The notes: generated from the letters alone by a model not told the origin. Counted from the first letter of the stretch, positions 8,697-18,110 are shown. The stretch is DNA of 64,000 nt from Leptolyngbya sp. PCC 7375 (GCF_000316115.1 NZ_JH993797.1:3768486-3832485), one strand, 5' to 3'. Numbers and translations: made by a program.

Positions 8697-10063
8697 AAAT
8701 TTTTATCTCAGCAGGCCACGGTGGATTTGAAAATGGAGTCCGCGATTCTGGAGCAAAAGTCGAGGGTATTACGGAAGCCCAGGAAATGATCCGCATTCGG
8801 GATCTAATTGTCCCGGAGTTGCGAGCACGTGGCCTCGCAGTCCTTTCTGTCCCCGACGACCTCAGCCTACAAGAAAGCATCCGCTGGATAAATGCCCGCA
8901 ACCGTCCCGGTGATGTTGCGTTAGAAATACATGTGGGAGCCTTTCAAAATAAGAACGTCCGGGGAGCAACTGCTTATTACATTGCAGGAAACAAAGCTCG
9001 AGCGGAAAATGCCCGGGTTGTGTTGGTAGCCATGCTGCGCCGGGTGCCGACGTTAACTGGCCCAGGAGGTCCAGGCGTTAGGCCAGACACGGAGGCTGGT
9101 ATGGGTCGCTTGGCCTTTTGTCGACAGGTAGAACCGCCATCCCTGTTACTAGAACTGGGCTATATAACCAATGATCGCGATCGCGGCATGATCCTCAGTC
9201 GCCGCCGCGAAATTGCCATTGGCTTAGCGGATGGTCTGGCAGCCTGGAGCCGTGAGATTAGTGGCACCCAGCCGACAGCACCCACACCCGCGCCCCAGTT
9301 TCCCATCATCAATATCACCATTAATGGCGGTCAGTATGACGAGAAAGGCGTCTTAGTCAGCGGTAACTCCTATGTGCCGATTGATGTCGCAGACCGGCTT
9401 GGACTTAATCTGGCCAGTAACGATGACATCCGCAAAGTACGGTATGGCAACGTGGTGTACGTCAAAGCCGTTGATTTAAGAGACTTTAGCATCTCCATCG
9501 GCTGGGATGCTGCTAGCCGTACCGTGCAACTCAAGTCTCAATCGGCCCTCAACATCTGCCCAGGCCTCATTGATCAAATCATGGGCCACGGCAACGCCTC
9601 TGAAATCAGCCTGATGATGTTCTTGAAGAACAATAACGAACAAGCACTTCGAGACTTCCCGGATTTACATAAAATTTATCGTCAAGAAGGAATAATTGAG
9701 GGTGTTAATTATGACATCGCTTTCTGTCAGATGTGTGTAGAAACCTCTTTTCTACGATTTGGCGGGAATGTGAAAACCTCGCAAAATAATTTTGCAGGAA
9801 TTGGCGGCCTGGGAGGGGATGCAGCAGGGGCATCCTTCCCCAGTGCACGTATTGGCGTGAGAGCTCACATTCAACACCTCAAAGCCTATGGCAGTAAAGA
9901 ACCCCTGGTGCAGGAACAGGTAGATCCCCGCTTCAAATTTGTCAGTCGGGGCAGTGCCGTACTCGTGGGTCAGCTCAGCGGTCGTTGGGCTGCTGATCCA
10001 AACTATGGCGAGAAAATTCTCAACATGGTGAGACGACTTTATGAGTCTGCAAAGCTGCTATAA
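8690..10063 (+). CDS. N-acetylmuramoyl-L-alanine amidase fused to a glucosaminidase domain
   Basis: A 457-residue peptidoglycan hydrolase with two catalytic domains. Residues 1-185 are an Amidase_3 domain: zinc ligands are expected in SAGHGG, EGITEAQEM and EIHVGA, with the catalytic Glu in LLELGYITN. Residues about 205-285 look like a copper-amine-oxidase-N-type stalk domain (NSYVPIDVADRLG). Residues about 300-455 match cyanobacterial glucosaminidase domains (CVETSFLRFGG, NNFAGIGG, GRWAADPNYG). Together they would cut both the peptide link and the sugar backbone. No signal peptide precedes the amidase domain, so export is unexplained; an in-frame start further upstream was not found. The next gene on this strand is also wall-related. 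Confidence 0.85.
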   Translation: MAQIFISAGHGGFENGVRDSGAKVEGITEAQEMIRIRDLIVPELRARGLAVLSVPDDLSLQESIRWINARNRPGDVALEIHVGAFQNKNVRGATAYYIAGNKARAENARVVLVAMLRRVPTLTGPGGPGVRPDTEAGMGRLAFCRQVEPPSLLLELGYITNDRDRGMILSRRREIAIGLADGLAAWSREISGTQPTAPTPAPQFPIINITINGGQYDEKGVLVSGNSYVPIDVADRLGLNLASNDDIRKVRYGNVVYVKAVDLRDFSISIGWDAASRTVQLKSQSALNICPGLIDQIMGHGNASEISLMMFLKNNNEQALRDFPDLHKIYRQEGIIEGVNYDIAFCQMCVETSFLRFGGNVKTSQNNFAGIGGLGGDAAGASFPSARIGVRAHIQHLKAYGSKEPLVQEQVDPRFKFVSRGSAVLVGQLSGRWAADPNYGEKILNMVRRLYESAKLL

Positions 10064-10383
10064 CTTCGCAAAAGTAGCCCCAGATAGATGTTCCTCAAAC
10101 TGGTATTATTCATGGCTAATGCCCATCGGCAAACTGTCATATACCAACTGGCACACATCCCTGTAGATATTATTCTGAGAACACCGAACTGCCTCCAAAA
10201 TAGCGCTGTTTACAGCCTTTAAGCGGTAATTTTGTCGGTTTTTCTTAGACATTGGGGTTGGCAGACAACCTTTTATGGTTATGATTTGTCACCCAGCATC
10301 TGCTTAGGTTTTAAATGCTGCTTATTACCGGGCACCCTTAGAACTGGTCTACTGATATCTGCCTCAATTCCTGACTATCTGCC
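10064..10383. other. 320-bp gap upstream of the SpoIID gene
   Basis: Separates the amidase and SpoIID genes. I see no small gene with a good start, no RNA gene and no strong terminator. Confidence 0.4.
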
Positions 10384-11523
10384 ATGCTTAATACCTCTTC
10401 TTGGCCTCTTAAACTTTTTTTAGCCCTTGGCCGTCACAGCTGGTGGGGTGCCCTTTTGTGGTTCCTTTGGGTTATTCCTGCCCATGCTACCGAGCTGAGA
10501 ATTGCTATCCGCAACAGTGCTAATCAAGTCCAGGTTGGCGCGTCTACAACAGGTGTTATTCGCGACAACCGAGGACAGGCAATTCTTCAGCTGCCTGAGT
10601 TACAGTCCATCAGCGTCGATACAAACGGTGGCCGATTGGAACTTACTGATGGCTATAGCGATTTTGGTCAAGCCAACACCTTTTGGTTAGAGCCCTCCGA
10701 CGATGGAGTTGTCTGGATTGGCGACCGTTGGTATAGAGGCAGAGTTAAGCTAATACCCAGCAATGGTGGGGTAACGGCGATTAATTATGTCGATATCGAC
10801 GATTATCTCTACAGCGTTGTTGGTAGTGAAATGCCTGCGAGCTGGCCCCAGGAAGCATTGCGATCACAAGCCGTGGCGGCTCGCTCCTATGCCATGTATC
10901 ACAAGAGCAAAGCTAACGGTCAATCCTACGACCTAAAAAGCACTCAAGCTTCCCAAGTTTATAAAGGGTTAGACGGTGAAGCAGCCTCCACCCAGTCTGC
11001 CGTAGATGCCACCCATGGCAAGGTACTCACCCATGGCGGCAAAGTGATTGAAGCCGTGTTTCATTCGTCCTCCGGCGGCCACACCGAAAATTCAGAACAT
11101 GTATGGTCTCAAGCCGTACCTTATCTGAAGGGGGTGCCTGACTTCGATCAAAATGCGCCTGTTTATAGCTGGCGAGCACAGTTTTCGTTGGAAGAAGTTG
11201 GCGCACGCATCGGCTACCCTGGCATCATCCAGGCTGTGGAAGTACTGAGTCGTAGCCCCCAGGGTCGAGCCAATCGTATGAGCATCATTGGTGATGCTGG
11301 CGCATTAACCATTACGGGCAATACATTCCGTCAAAAGTTGGGTCTACGTAGCACTAAGTTTGATCTGGCCGTCAGTCCCACCAGCATTTCAGTGGCGGGC
11401 AATGGGTTTGGTCACGGCATTGGCATGAGCCAGTGGGGAGCCCGAGGCATGGCTGAACGGGGTCAGCAATACCGTGATATTCTCACGCATTTTTATAATG
11501 GAACTCGCCTAGGGTCGCTATAG
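10384..11523 (+). CDS. SpoIID/LytB domain protein
   Basis: A 379-residue exported protein; residues 1-35 form a signal peptide ending IPAHA. A SpoIID domain follows (residues about 130-375), with the characteristic stretch SVVGSEMPASWPQEALRSQA, then AARSYAMY, VFHSSSGGHTE and the C-terminal GFGHGIGMSQWGARGMAE. SpoIID of Bacillus is a lytic transglycosylase acting on stripped glycan strands, and LytB enhances amidase activity. Lying next to an amidase-glucosaminidase gene, this protein probably helps wall remodelling outside the cell membrane. Confidence 0.88.
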   Translation: MLNTSSWPLKLFLALGRHSWWGALLWFLWVIPAHATELRIAIRNSANQVQVGASTTGVIRDNRGQAILQLPELQSISVDTNGGRLELTDGYSDFGQANTFWLEPSDDGVVWIGDRWYRGRVKLIPSNGGVTAINYVDIDDYLYSVVGSEMPASWPQEALRSQAVAARSYAMYHKSKANGQSYDLKSTQASQVYKGLDGEAASTQSAVDATHGKVLTHGGKVIEAVFHSSSGGHTENSEHVWSQAVPYLKGVPDFDQNAPVYSWRAQFSLEEVGARIGYPGIIQAVEVLSRSPQGRANRMSIIGDAGALTITGNTFRQKLGLRSTKFDLAVSPTSISVAGNGFGHGIGMSQWGARGMAERGQQYRDILTHFYNGTRLGSL

Positions 11524-11610
11524 GGAATCAAAAGTATCCATAAGAGCAACCCCAACGACGTATCCACCTTCCAGATGAGCAGATCGTAAACTTAGGCGGC
11601 GGGCAATCTA

Positions 11611-13458
11611 TTACAGCTTAGTGCCACACTCAGCACAGAATCGATGACTCACTTTGTTGTCACTGCCACAACTATGGCAATGAACAAATTCTACTGGGCG
11701 CTTAGTTGCAGGCTCAGCTAAACCAATCATCTGAGAGTTGTTCTTGCCAGGTGGAACCATAGGATAACAGTTCTCATCACGGCGGACCCACACATCCAAG
11801 AGTACTGGACCGTCATGGGCAAGCATATCAACGATGGCCTGATCAAGTTGATCAGGCGATTGCACAACAATCCCTTTTACACCAAAGGCTGCGGCCAACT
11901 TTTCAAAGTCAGGCATACCCACTTCCATATTGGAAGAGGCATAGCGCTCACCATAGAAACCTTGTTGCCACTGACGTACCATCCCTTGCCAGCCGTTGTT
12001 AATAATGACGGTTTTAACCTTGATATTGTATTGAGCCAGGGTCGCTAGCTCTTGCAAATTCATCTGGAAGCTGGCATCACCACTAATGCAAATGACCTGC
12101 TCATCACCCACACCCATTTGCACACCCATTGCCGCTGGCATACCGTAACCCATGGTGCCTAGACCCGCACTAGAGATCCATTTACGCGGACCATTCTGAA
12201 GAAACTGGGCCGCCCACATCTGATGCTGACCGACATCAGTGGTGTAGTAGGCATCAGGGGCATAACGACCCACTTGAGCAATCACCTGCTGTGGAGCAAG
12301 CTGATCGTTATACGTAGGAACTTTGAGGGGATAATCCGTTTTCCATTCATCAATGCGGGCACGCCAAGCACCTGTTTGGTCTGGGTCGGCGGGTTTGTCC
12401 AAACGAGCCAACAACTCAGCCAAAACATTTTTAACATCGCCCACAATCGGCACATCGGGAACGCGACACTTACCGACCTCAGCGGGGTCAATATCGACAT
12501 GAACGACTTTAGCGTGCTGCGCAAACTGTTCCAGGTTGCTCGCTACTCGGTCATCAAAGCGGGCACCAATGGCCACCAAAAGATCACACTCACTCACGGC
12601 AAAGTTGGCATAGGCTGTACCATGCATCCCCAGCATGCCGACAGACAGAGGATGCCGCTCATCAAAAGCCCCCTTACCCATCAGCGTCGTGGTCACAGGA
12701 ATCTGAAAATGCTCGGCTAACTTAGAAATTTCTGCATGGGCTCCGGAAATAACAGCCCCGCCACCGACATAGAGCAAAGGCTTTTGAGCGCTGCGCAGCA
12801 GTGCGATCGCATTAACAATCTGCCGGGGATTCCCTCGTGTCGTGGGCTTATACCCTGGAATTGCAATGGAGCGTGGTGCCACTGGCGCATAGTCAAATTC
12901 TTCTAAGCCAACATCCTTAGGCACATCGATCAGCACTGGACCAGGACGACCAGACTGAGCAATGTAAAAAGCTTCAGCCACTATATTTGCCATCTGTCGC
13001 GGATCGCGGACCACATAGGAATGTTTAACAATGGGCAACGTGATCCCAAAAATATCGGTTTCCTGAAATGCGTCGCTACCAATGGCCTTACGCGATACCT
13101 GACCCGTAATCGCAATCATCGGCACCGAGTCCATCTGGGCCGTTGCAATTCCTGTGACCAGGTTAGTCGCTCCAGGTCCCGAAGTGGCAATACACACACC
13201 CACCTGTCCTGTCGCCCGAGCGTACCCATCCGCCGCATGGGATGCAGCCTGTTCATGACGCACCAGAATATGCTGAATATCACCTCTCTCTTCTGACTTA
13301 TAAAGTTCGTCATAAACCGGCAGAATTGCCCCACCGGGATAGCCAAACACGTGGCGCACTCCATGGCGCACCAGGCTATCGATTAGAGCAAAGGCACCGG
13401 TCGCTCGCTGAATGACGGGTTTTGCTTTAATGGAAGGCTTAACAGACGTTGAAGTCAT
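11611..13458 (-). CDS. ilvB: Acetolactate synthase large subunit with C-terminal zinc ribbon
   Basis: A 615-residue thiamine-diphosphate enzyme that condenses two pyruvates (or pyruvate and 2-oxobutyrate) in branched-chain amino acid synthesis. The N-terminal thiamine-diphosphate domain shows [14 protein letters not shown] and [19 protein letters not shown]. The C-terminal domain has the metal-binding GDASFQMN motif and VIINN. The last 25 residues add CHSCG and CAECGTKL, a four-cysteine zinc ribbon not needed for catalysis; I believe similar tails occur in other cyanobacterial copies. The small subunit gene (ilvH) is not in the window. Start MTSTSV at 13458. It converges with the SpoIID gene. 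Confidence 0.95.
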   Translation of the reverse strand: MTSTSVKPSIKAKPVIQRATGAFALIDSLVRHGVRHVFGYPGGAILPVYDELYKSEERGDIQHILVRHEQAASHAADGYARATGQVGVCIATSGPGATNLVTGIATAQMDSVPMIAITGQVSRKAIGSDAFQETDIFGITLPIVKHSYVVRDPRQMANIVAEAFYIAQSGRPGPVLIDVPKDVGLEEFDYAPVAPRSIAIPGYKPTTRGNPRQIVNAIALLRSAQKPLLYVGGGAVISGAHAEISKLAEHFQIPVTTTLMGKGAFDERHPLSVGMLGMHGTAYANFAVSECDLLVAIGARFDDRVASNLEQFAQHAKVVHVDIDPAEVGKCRVPDVPIVGDVKNVLAELLARLDKPADPDQTGAWRARIDEWKTDYPLKVPTYNDQLAPQQVIAQVGRYAPDAYYTTDVGQHQMWAAQFLQNGPRKWISSAGLGTMGYGMPAAMGVQMGVGDEQVICISGDASFQMNLQELATLAQYNIKVKTVIINNGWQGMVRQWQQGFYGERYASSNMEVGMPDFEKLAAAFGVKGIVVQSPDQLDQAIVDMLAHDGPVLLDVWVRRDENCYPMVPPGKNNSQMIGLAEPATKRPVEFVHCHSCGSDNKVSHRFCAECGTKL

Positions 13459-13766
13459 AATTTTCGAAGGGCAGTCAGAAGTGCGTCAGCTACGGAAATG
13501 CTATCTAGGCATAATTGCTGATGGTTGTCTATTTTACAATCCCAATTCCAAGGAGTTAGACAAATTTCATAGAAAAACGATTTTCGAGCCTCAGATCAGA
13601 AGACTAAAGCCAACAAACAATCGGGTTCTGAGATAATAAATAGAGGAACACAACATCACCATCTGCCGCCCTAAGTAGCATGGATTCAAGGTTCCCCAAT
13701 CATTCGTCAGTTAATTCATCTCAGGACAAAATTACGTCAACACCTGATAACAAAATCAAGTTCACC
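13459..13766. other. 308-bp gap upstream of ilvB
   Basis: Must contain the ilvB promoter (minus strand). I did not find a convincing leader peptide, attenuator or small gene. Confidence 0.4.
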
Positions 13767-14285
13767 TTAATCCAAGGACAAAACAGAACAGATGAACTCA
13801 AGCGCGGTCATCGGCTGACTCCGTGCATTTATAGCCCCTATTCCCGTAGTGGAATCAGGTGAATGCCAGAGTGTTAGGTGCTCAACCGCCGGATCTGAAT
13901 AGAAGTAGCCCTGACTCTCAATCGCTGCAGGAAAGTATGTAGTGCGATGGGTCCAATGGTCATGACTCATCCGATAAATTTCCAGGTCCCCCAGTAGCGG
14001 CATGCCCCATCCATCTATTGCAATTAATCGACTGCTTCCCCCCATCTTTGTCCAGGTCATTAACATTGGGTAAGCGGCGACCACCCCAGCACTAAATGCA
14101 ATCACCTGTAACAAGCGATCGCGGCGCGGCGCTTGTGGTGAATTGAGCAGCCAGGGCAACGTTCCGGGGGCCGCCCAAATTGGCATCACCCATAACCGCT
14201 CTGGCGTAATTACCCTCAACAAAGATTGCAGGAAGTCATAGGTTAAATCGGAGGAATGATAACCAGAACAAATCAACAACTGCAT
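13767..14285 (-). CDS. Conserved cyanobacterial protein of unknown function
   Basis: About 172 residues; ATG at 14285 chosen (a GTG two codons upstream is possible). It begins LLICSGYHSSDLT and contains FSAGVVAAYPMLMTW and AIDGWGMPLLGDLEIYRMSH. The layout (a short strand, an SAG turn, conserved Asp and His) recalls an alpha/beta-hydrolase-like or Rossmann-like fold, but I cannot assign a reaction and no classic GxSxG nucleophile is seen. It is transcribed away from comFB. Confidence 0.6.
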   Translation of the reverse strand: MQLLICSGYHSSDLTYDFLQSLLRVITPERLWVMPIWAAPGTLPWLLNSPQAPRRDRLLQVIAFSAGVVAAYPMLMTWTKMGGSSRLIAIDGWGMPLLGDLEIYRMSHDHWTHRTTYFPAAIESQGYFYSDPAVEHLTLWHSPDSTTGIGAINARSQPMTALEFICSVLSLD

Positions 14286-14687
14286 CGTCACAACATGATT
14301 CGCCCGAATTGAAACAAAATGATTGCAAGGTAAAAAAACATTGCAACAGCTGTTAACTATAGTTTATTTATCAGTGTCTTCGAGTTTATTTTCCAGACAA
14401 ATATTTAGTCTTTATTAAAGATGACGCACCCTTGATTCATGGTGGGAAAAAATAACATTAGCTAAAGGCGGGGATCGCTCTTAAATATGTGATCCCCGCC
14501 TTTGAATTGAATAAGAGACCAGTCTCATATCATCTTATTCAAGCCACTTTTGGGTATGGTTTCTCAACAGACTTACATAGTGGAAATCACGGTTGAAATG
14601 ACAGAGTTTTGACTATTACATATATCCAAAACTCCATAGCCATGCCCTTGGCAACCTACCCACAATCCAGAATCGGAGATCCTCACG
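14286..14687. other. Divergent intergenic region with two strong hairpins
   Basis: Lies between two divergently transcribed genes and should hold both promoters. It also holds two adjacent perfect inverted repeats (14464-14503 and 14507-14542), which neither flanking gene needs for termination. Confidence 0.6.
14464..14542. ncRNA. Candidate structured RNA (two hairpins)
   Basis: Hairpin 1: AAAGGCGGGGATC (14464-14476) pairs perfectly with GATCCCCGCCTTT (14491-14503). Hairpin 2: TTGAATAAGA (14507-14516) pairs perfectly with TCTTATTCAA (14533-14542), with an inner GAGAC/GTCTC pairing. They sit between divergent genes, so they are not simple terminators of either. A small RNA, a terminator of an unseen transcript, or a repeated palindrome are all possible. 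Confidence 0.35.
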
Positions 14688-15014
14688 ATGGCCAACACTC
14701 TCATTAACATCGCGCTACCCGTCGTCAACGAAATTATCGATGATGTTTTAGCAGCTGGCCCTTCAGCATCCTATCGAGATACCTTTACGAGTTCTGATGC
14801 TCGCGACCGGCTAGCCACGTTTGTGCTGAGTCGTTTGCCCGCTCGTTATATGACTATTGCTGAAGAATGTTCCTTAGAACTACCGCGTAACTGCTACTCT
14901 GCGGAGCAACATCGCCAAATTCGTCAGCTGGTGTACCAGGGCATCCAAAAGGTACTCACGCGTCCCATTTCATCAACACCAGACACCTTAATACCCTCAA
15001 CCTGGTTTGGCTAA
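14688..15014 (+). CDS. ComFB-family protein
   Basis: A 108-residue protein whose core NEIIDDVLAA, then FVLSRLPARYMT, matches the late-competence ComFB family, where the segment ending LPxRY is typical. Other cyanobacterial ComFB proteins bind cyclic dinucleotides; whether this one does is untested. The start has GGAG nine bases upstream. It stands alone on the plus strand; a weak hairpin (15064-15104) follows. Confidence 0.7.
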   Translation: MANTLINIALPVVNEIIDDVLAAGPSASYRDTFTSSDARDRLATFVLSRLPARYMTIAEECSLELPRNCYSAEQHRQIRQLVYQGIQKVLTRPISSTPDTLIPSTWFG

Positions 15015-15063
15015 TAATAGCCAGTAGTTTGAGCATCAGCTTAACAAATAGTATTGTTCCAAA

Positions 15064-15104
15064 CCCCCTATGGACGTTCGGTTCTACCCCATAGTCATAG
15101 GGGG
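15064..15104 (+). terminator. Possible terminator after the ComFB gene
   Basis: CCCCCTATG (15064-15072) pairs with CATAGGGGG (15096-15104) over a 23-base loop. No real T-tract follows, so termination would be inefficient or factor-dependent. Confidence 0.35.
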
Positions 15105-15127
15105 AATCTTGCCAGTAGTCTCTAAAT

Positions 15128-15151
15128 AGACGTGTTGTCAGACGTGTTGTC
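15128..15151. repeat. Tandem 12-bp direct repeat upstream of the kinase-like gene
   Basis: AGACGTGTTGTC occurs twice back to back, 58 bases before the kinase-like gene. It could be a pair of regulator half-sites or a chance duplication. Confidence 0.4.
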
Positions 15152-15208
15152 CATATCAGCTATCGTCTGCTGATGTATGGTACGACAACTATATGCATCT
15201 AGAGGCCA

Positions 15209-16714
15209 ATGGTGGAGAAGTTTTTACCCACAATTAGTAGTCTGGTGGCCTTGGGAGAATTAGGGGCTGAGCCAATGGCTTGGGAAGGCCTCAACTCAGA
15301 CAGTGCCAGGGAAACTGACCACCAGAATCAGGCAGAGCGGGCTGAAATGGAGTGGCAGGGAGCAATTACATCCCTAGGACATCTTTTAAAGGAGACGCTA
15401 CCCCACGGTGCTGAAAAAAGCACTAAATCTAAAAAATCGGCAAAGTCGCGCCAAAGTAATCGACAAACACCAGCAGGCATCCTATTAAGTGGGCCGTTCC
15501 CTGTTCTAGATGCACCAACGCTTACGGTGCAGTTGTCCAATTGGGTGTTTATTCCCCCACCGTTAGATCAGCTATCCCAAGCATTTTCTCAATTAATGCC
15601 AGCTGATGATAAACCGCCCGTCAATACAGCCGCTGCTCGTATCTTGCCGTTAATTGACGGAGACCCTTTAGCCGGCGAACGGTTTTGTTTGTTGCTGACC
15701 GAACGTTTTAGCGTCGTACTGGTGCTGGGCCGTGATGCTGATAATGACCTACGGTTTCAGTTTTCATTTACTCCTGAGGTTATTAATCAGGTATGGCGAT
15801 TGTTGCGATCGCGCATCTACTTGACCACACCAAAACAGCTAGCCTTCCTGAATCCACTGGCTGAAAAATTTGCCCCCACAGAGCCAGATTACCGAATTGT
15901 CAGCCAGTTTAGCCGCTGGATGCTGTCTTCCCTAGCAGTCCCCAAACCTAACCCAGTGATCGAACGCATTGTTGCGGTGCCAGGTGAACCTGGCAACAGC
16001 CATGAATCCCACGGCTTGGATACCGAATTGCTCCAGGCCATGGCCCATGAAATTCGGACACCATTGACGACAATTCGTACCTTGACCCGTTCCCTAATCC
16101 GCCGCAAAGATCTAGTCGACAAAGCTAAGCAGCGACTACAGCAAATCGACAATGCCTGCACCCAGCAAATTGACCGCTTTAATCTCATCTTCAAAGCCGT
16201 CGAGTTAGAAGCAGCAACCCACAAAAGCCACCGTTCATCCTTAACAGCCACCGCGCTCAGTGAAATTATCCAATCCGCCATTCCTCAATGGGAACAAGCC
16301 GCCACTCGCCGTAACCTGTCCCTTGAAGTCAAACTCCCCAAAGACTTACCCATGGTAGCCAGTGATCCCATCTTGCTGCAGCAAGTGCTCACGGGCTTGG
16401 TAGAACTTTTTACCCATACAGTGGCTCCCAAAGGCCAAATTCAGCTGCACGTTATGGCTGCCGGTGATCAGCTCAAACTTGAATTTCAGGCTGAGGTCAG
16501 TGCTATCTGCGATAAAAACCGTCCCACCCTGAAGTCGCTTGGAAAACTACTGATGTTTCAACCTGATACAGGGGGACTCAGCCTCAATTTACAAACCACC
16601 AAGGCCCTCTTCACAGCCTTAGGCGCTAAGCTCACAGTACGAGAACGGACCAACCAGGGTGTCACTTGGATGGTTTTCCTACCTATCGAAACGGCACACT
16701 ACCCCATTGTGTAG
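15209..16714 (+). CDS. Sensor histidine kinase-like protein with degenerate ATPase domain
   Basis: 501 residues without membrane segments. Residues 1-260 are an unassigned sensory region. The dimerisation/phosphoacceptor helix is intact (MAHEIRTPLTTI, with His280). In the ATPase domain the N-box expected as NLLxNA reads GLVELFTHTV, lacking both Asn, and the G-box is reduced to DTGGLSLNL. The end, GVTWMVFLPIE, is normal for the fold. It may bind ATP poorly or be a phosphotransfer or scaffold protein. No response regulator gene is adjacent. The same domain order occurs in conserved cyanobacterial kinases, so it may be a recognised but atypical family. Confidence 0.75.
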   Translation: MVEKFLPTISSLVALGELGAEPMAWEGLNSDSARETDHQNQAERAEMEWQGAITSLGHLLKETLPHGAEKSTKSKKSAKSRQSNRQTPAGILLSGPFPVLDAPTLTVQLSNWVFIPPPLDQLSQAFSQLMPADDKPPVNTAAARILPLIDGDPLAGERFCLLLTERFSVVLVLGRDADNDLRFQFSFTPEVINQVWRLLRSRIYLTTPKQLAFLNPLAEKFAPTEPDYRIVSQFSRWMLSSLAVPKPNPVIERIVAVPGEPGNSHESHGLDTELLQAMAHEIRTPLTTIRTLTRSLIRRKDLVDKAKQRLQQIDNACTQQIDRFNLIFKAVELEAATHKSHRSSLTATALSEIIQSAIPQWEQAATRRNLSLEVKLPKDLPMVASDPILLQQVLTGLVELFTHTVAPKGQIQLHVMAAGDQLKLEFQAEVSAICDKNRPTLKSLGKLLMFQPDTGGLSLNLQTTKALFTALGAKLTVRERTNQGVTWMVFLPIETAHYPIV

Positions 16715-16800
16715 CGCTTTGACACAAGGTATGTCTACAGATCAAAGCCCTCTATACTTAGCAGTGTCAGAGTTCTACAATTCAAAACTAAGAACTGGTA

Positions 16801-17757
16801 TTAGAAAGGCAGCTTTTTTTTGCTTTCCCGGCTGCTTTCAAAGTCCAGCTCCTTGAGCTTTTTAAGAATGCGGTTAAAGTATTCACCCATGTACTCTTCC
16901 ACAGTGGTCGTTTCCGACTTATCCAAGCCAAACGTGCTATAAACCTCATCCATCTCAGCATCCAAGGGCTCACTGCCGGCACTGACCTCAGCAAATGCTA
17001 AACGATCAGCAAACTGCCATCCCCATTGAAAAAAGTTTGCAAAGCTGCGGACACCACGCAATAGGCCCAACGACATGGTTGAGACCTTCGCGTCTTCACC
17101 AGAGAGACGTTCACAGAGTCTTACCAGCTCATAGGCTCCCCAAGCTCGAGTGCCAGCCAGGGGAAAGGAACGCTTACCAGTCTCAGGTAGCTGCAATGAC
17201 CGTACAGCAAACCGAGCAATATCTTGGGTATTCATATAAGCGATGGGAGCTGCTTCACCCATGACCCAAATGGCCTGCTTCTCTAAAAGCGGAATTGCAT
17301 ATTGCCCTACTAGGCCCTGCAAGAAGCCACAGGGTCTCAGAATTGTGTAGTTTATCCCCGATTCTTCTAAGAACTTTTCCGTACAGTGCTTAATGTCCAT
17401 TAAAGGGACATGGGGGTATTTCTCACAATTAAGAATCGAAATGAATACATACCGCTCTACCTTGGCATCCACAGCGGCCTTGATTAAGTTAACTTTGCCA
17501 TCCCAGTCCACATCGTAGGCAGAATCCTGAGGGCGGGACGTTGCTGCATCAATCACAGCAGTCACATCGTCAAAACATGGTGGCAATGACTTAGGGCCAC
17601 AGAGATTCGCTTGAACCAACTGGGCTCCCCATTCTCGAAGAAATGCGGCTTTCTGGAAGTTACGCACCAGGCACTTAACGTCAAACCCTTCATCTAAAGC
17701 ATTGCGAACAATCTGACGACCCAGCGTGCCCGTTGCACCAACCACCAATATGCTCAT
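16801..17757 (-). CDS. ycf39: Ycf39-type photosystem II assembly factor (atypical short-chain dehydrogenase)
   Basis: 318 residues. The N-terminus MSILVVGATGTLGRQIVR is the NAD(P)-binding Rossmann motif, followed by CLVRN and ILRPCGFLQGLVGQYAIP, typical of Ycf39 (plant HCF244). Ycf39 works with high-light-inducible proteins to deliver chlorophyll to newly made D1 during photosystem II assembly at the thylakoid. No catalytic Tyr-x-x-x-Lys pair is expected in this family. The gene follows petM on the same strand but a strong hairpin separates them, so it likely has its own promoter. Confidence 0.9.
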   Translation of the reverse strand: MSILVVGATGTLGRQIVRNALDEGFDVKCLVRNFQKAAFLREWGAQLVQANLCGPKSLPPCFDDVTAVIDAATSRPQDSAYDVDWDGKVNLIKAAVDAKVERYVFISILNCEKYPHVPLMDIKHCTEKFLEESGINYTILRPCGFLQGLVGQYAIPLLEKQAIWVMGEAAPIAYMNTQDIARFAVRSLQLPETGKRSFPLAGTRAWGAYELVRLCERLSGEDAKVSTMSLGLLRGVRSFANFFQWGWQFADRLAFAEVSAGSEPLDAEMDEVYSTFGLDKSETTTVEEYMGEYFNRILKKLKELDFESSRESKKKLPF

Positions 17758-17833
17758 GGAGGACTCTACACAAAACTTAACGCTTTACTCAGCTTAACAG
17801 ACGCCGCTTCGTTCGAAAACCTAGGTTTGAGTT

Positions 17834-17881
17834 AAAAAAAGCAGCGGAGCTTCACCAAATGGCTAGTTTCGCTGCTTTTTT
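17834..17881 (-). terminator. Terminator downstream of petM
   Basis: AAAAAAGCAGCG at 17834-17845 pairs with CGCTGCTTTTTT at 17870-17881. Read on the minus strand it is a stem followed by a T-run, about 100 bases after the petM stop. Confidence 0.8.
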
Positions 17882-17980
17882 AATAAACTAGGCAATTTGA
17901 ATGAGCCTTAATCTGAATCCATCAAAGATTAAAATCAGCACCCACAAAAAGCACCAATCAAGCTGTGAAAATCCAAACGA

Positions 17981-18085
17981 TTACTCTTCAGCACCCTGAA
18001 GCTTCAGCATTAGAAAACCAACACCCAGCCCCACCATGACAATGACAGACATTGTGACCGCAACCGAAAAAATTTCTCCGCCCAT
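17981..18085 (-). CDS. petM: Cytochrome b6f complex subunit VII (PetM)
   Basis: A 34-residue membrane peptide: MGGEIFSVAVTMSVIVM, a single membrane helix, then FLMLKLQGAEE. The MGGEIF start and LKLQGAEE end are typical of PetM, a small thylakoid subunit of the cytochrome b6f complex. AGGAGG lies 13 bases upstream of the ATG. A perfect 9-bp inverted repeat lies further upstream (18111-18129), and a strong terminator follows. Confidence 0.88.
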   Translation of the reverse strand: MGGEIFSVAVTMSVIVMVGLGVGFLMLKLQGAEE

Positions 18086-18110
18086 AGTGCCTAATTATCC
18101 TCCTGCGTAT

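Noticed and set aside
12223-12720. A 165-codon plus-strand frame opposite ilvB
   Set aside because: Antisense to conserved acetolactate synthase codons with no independent support.
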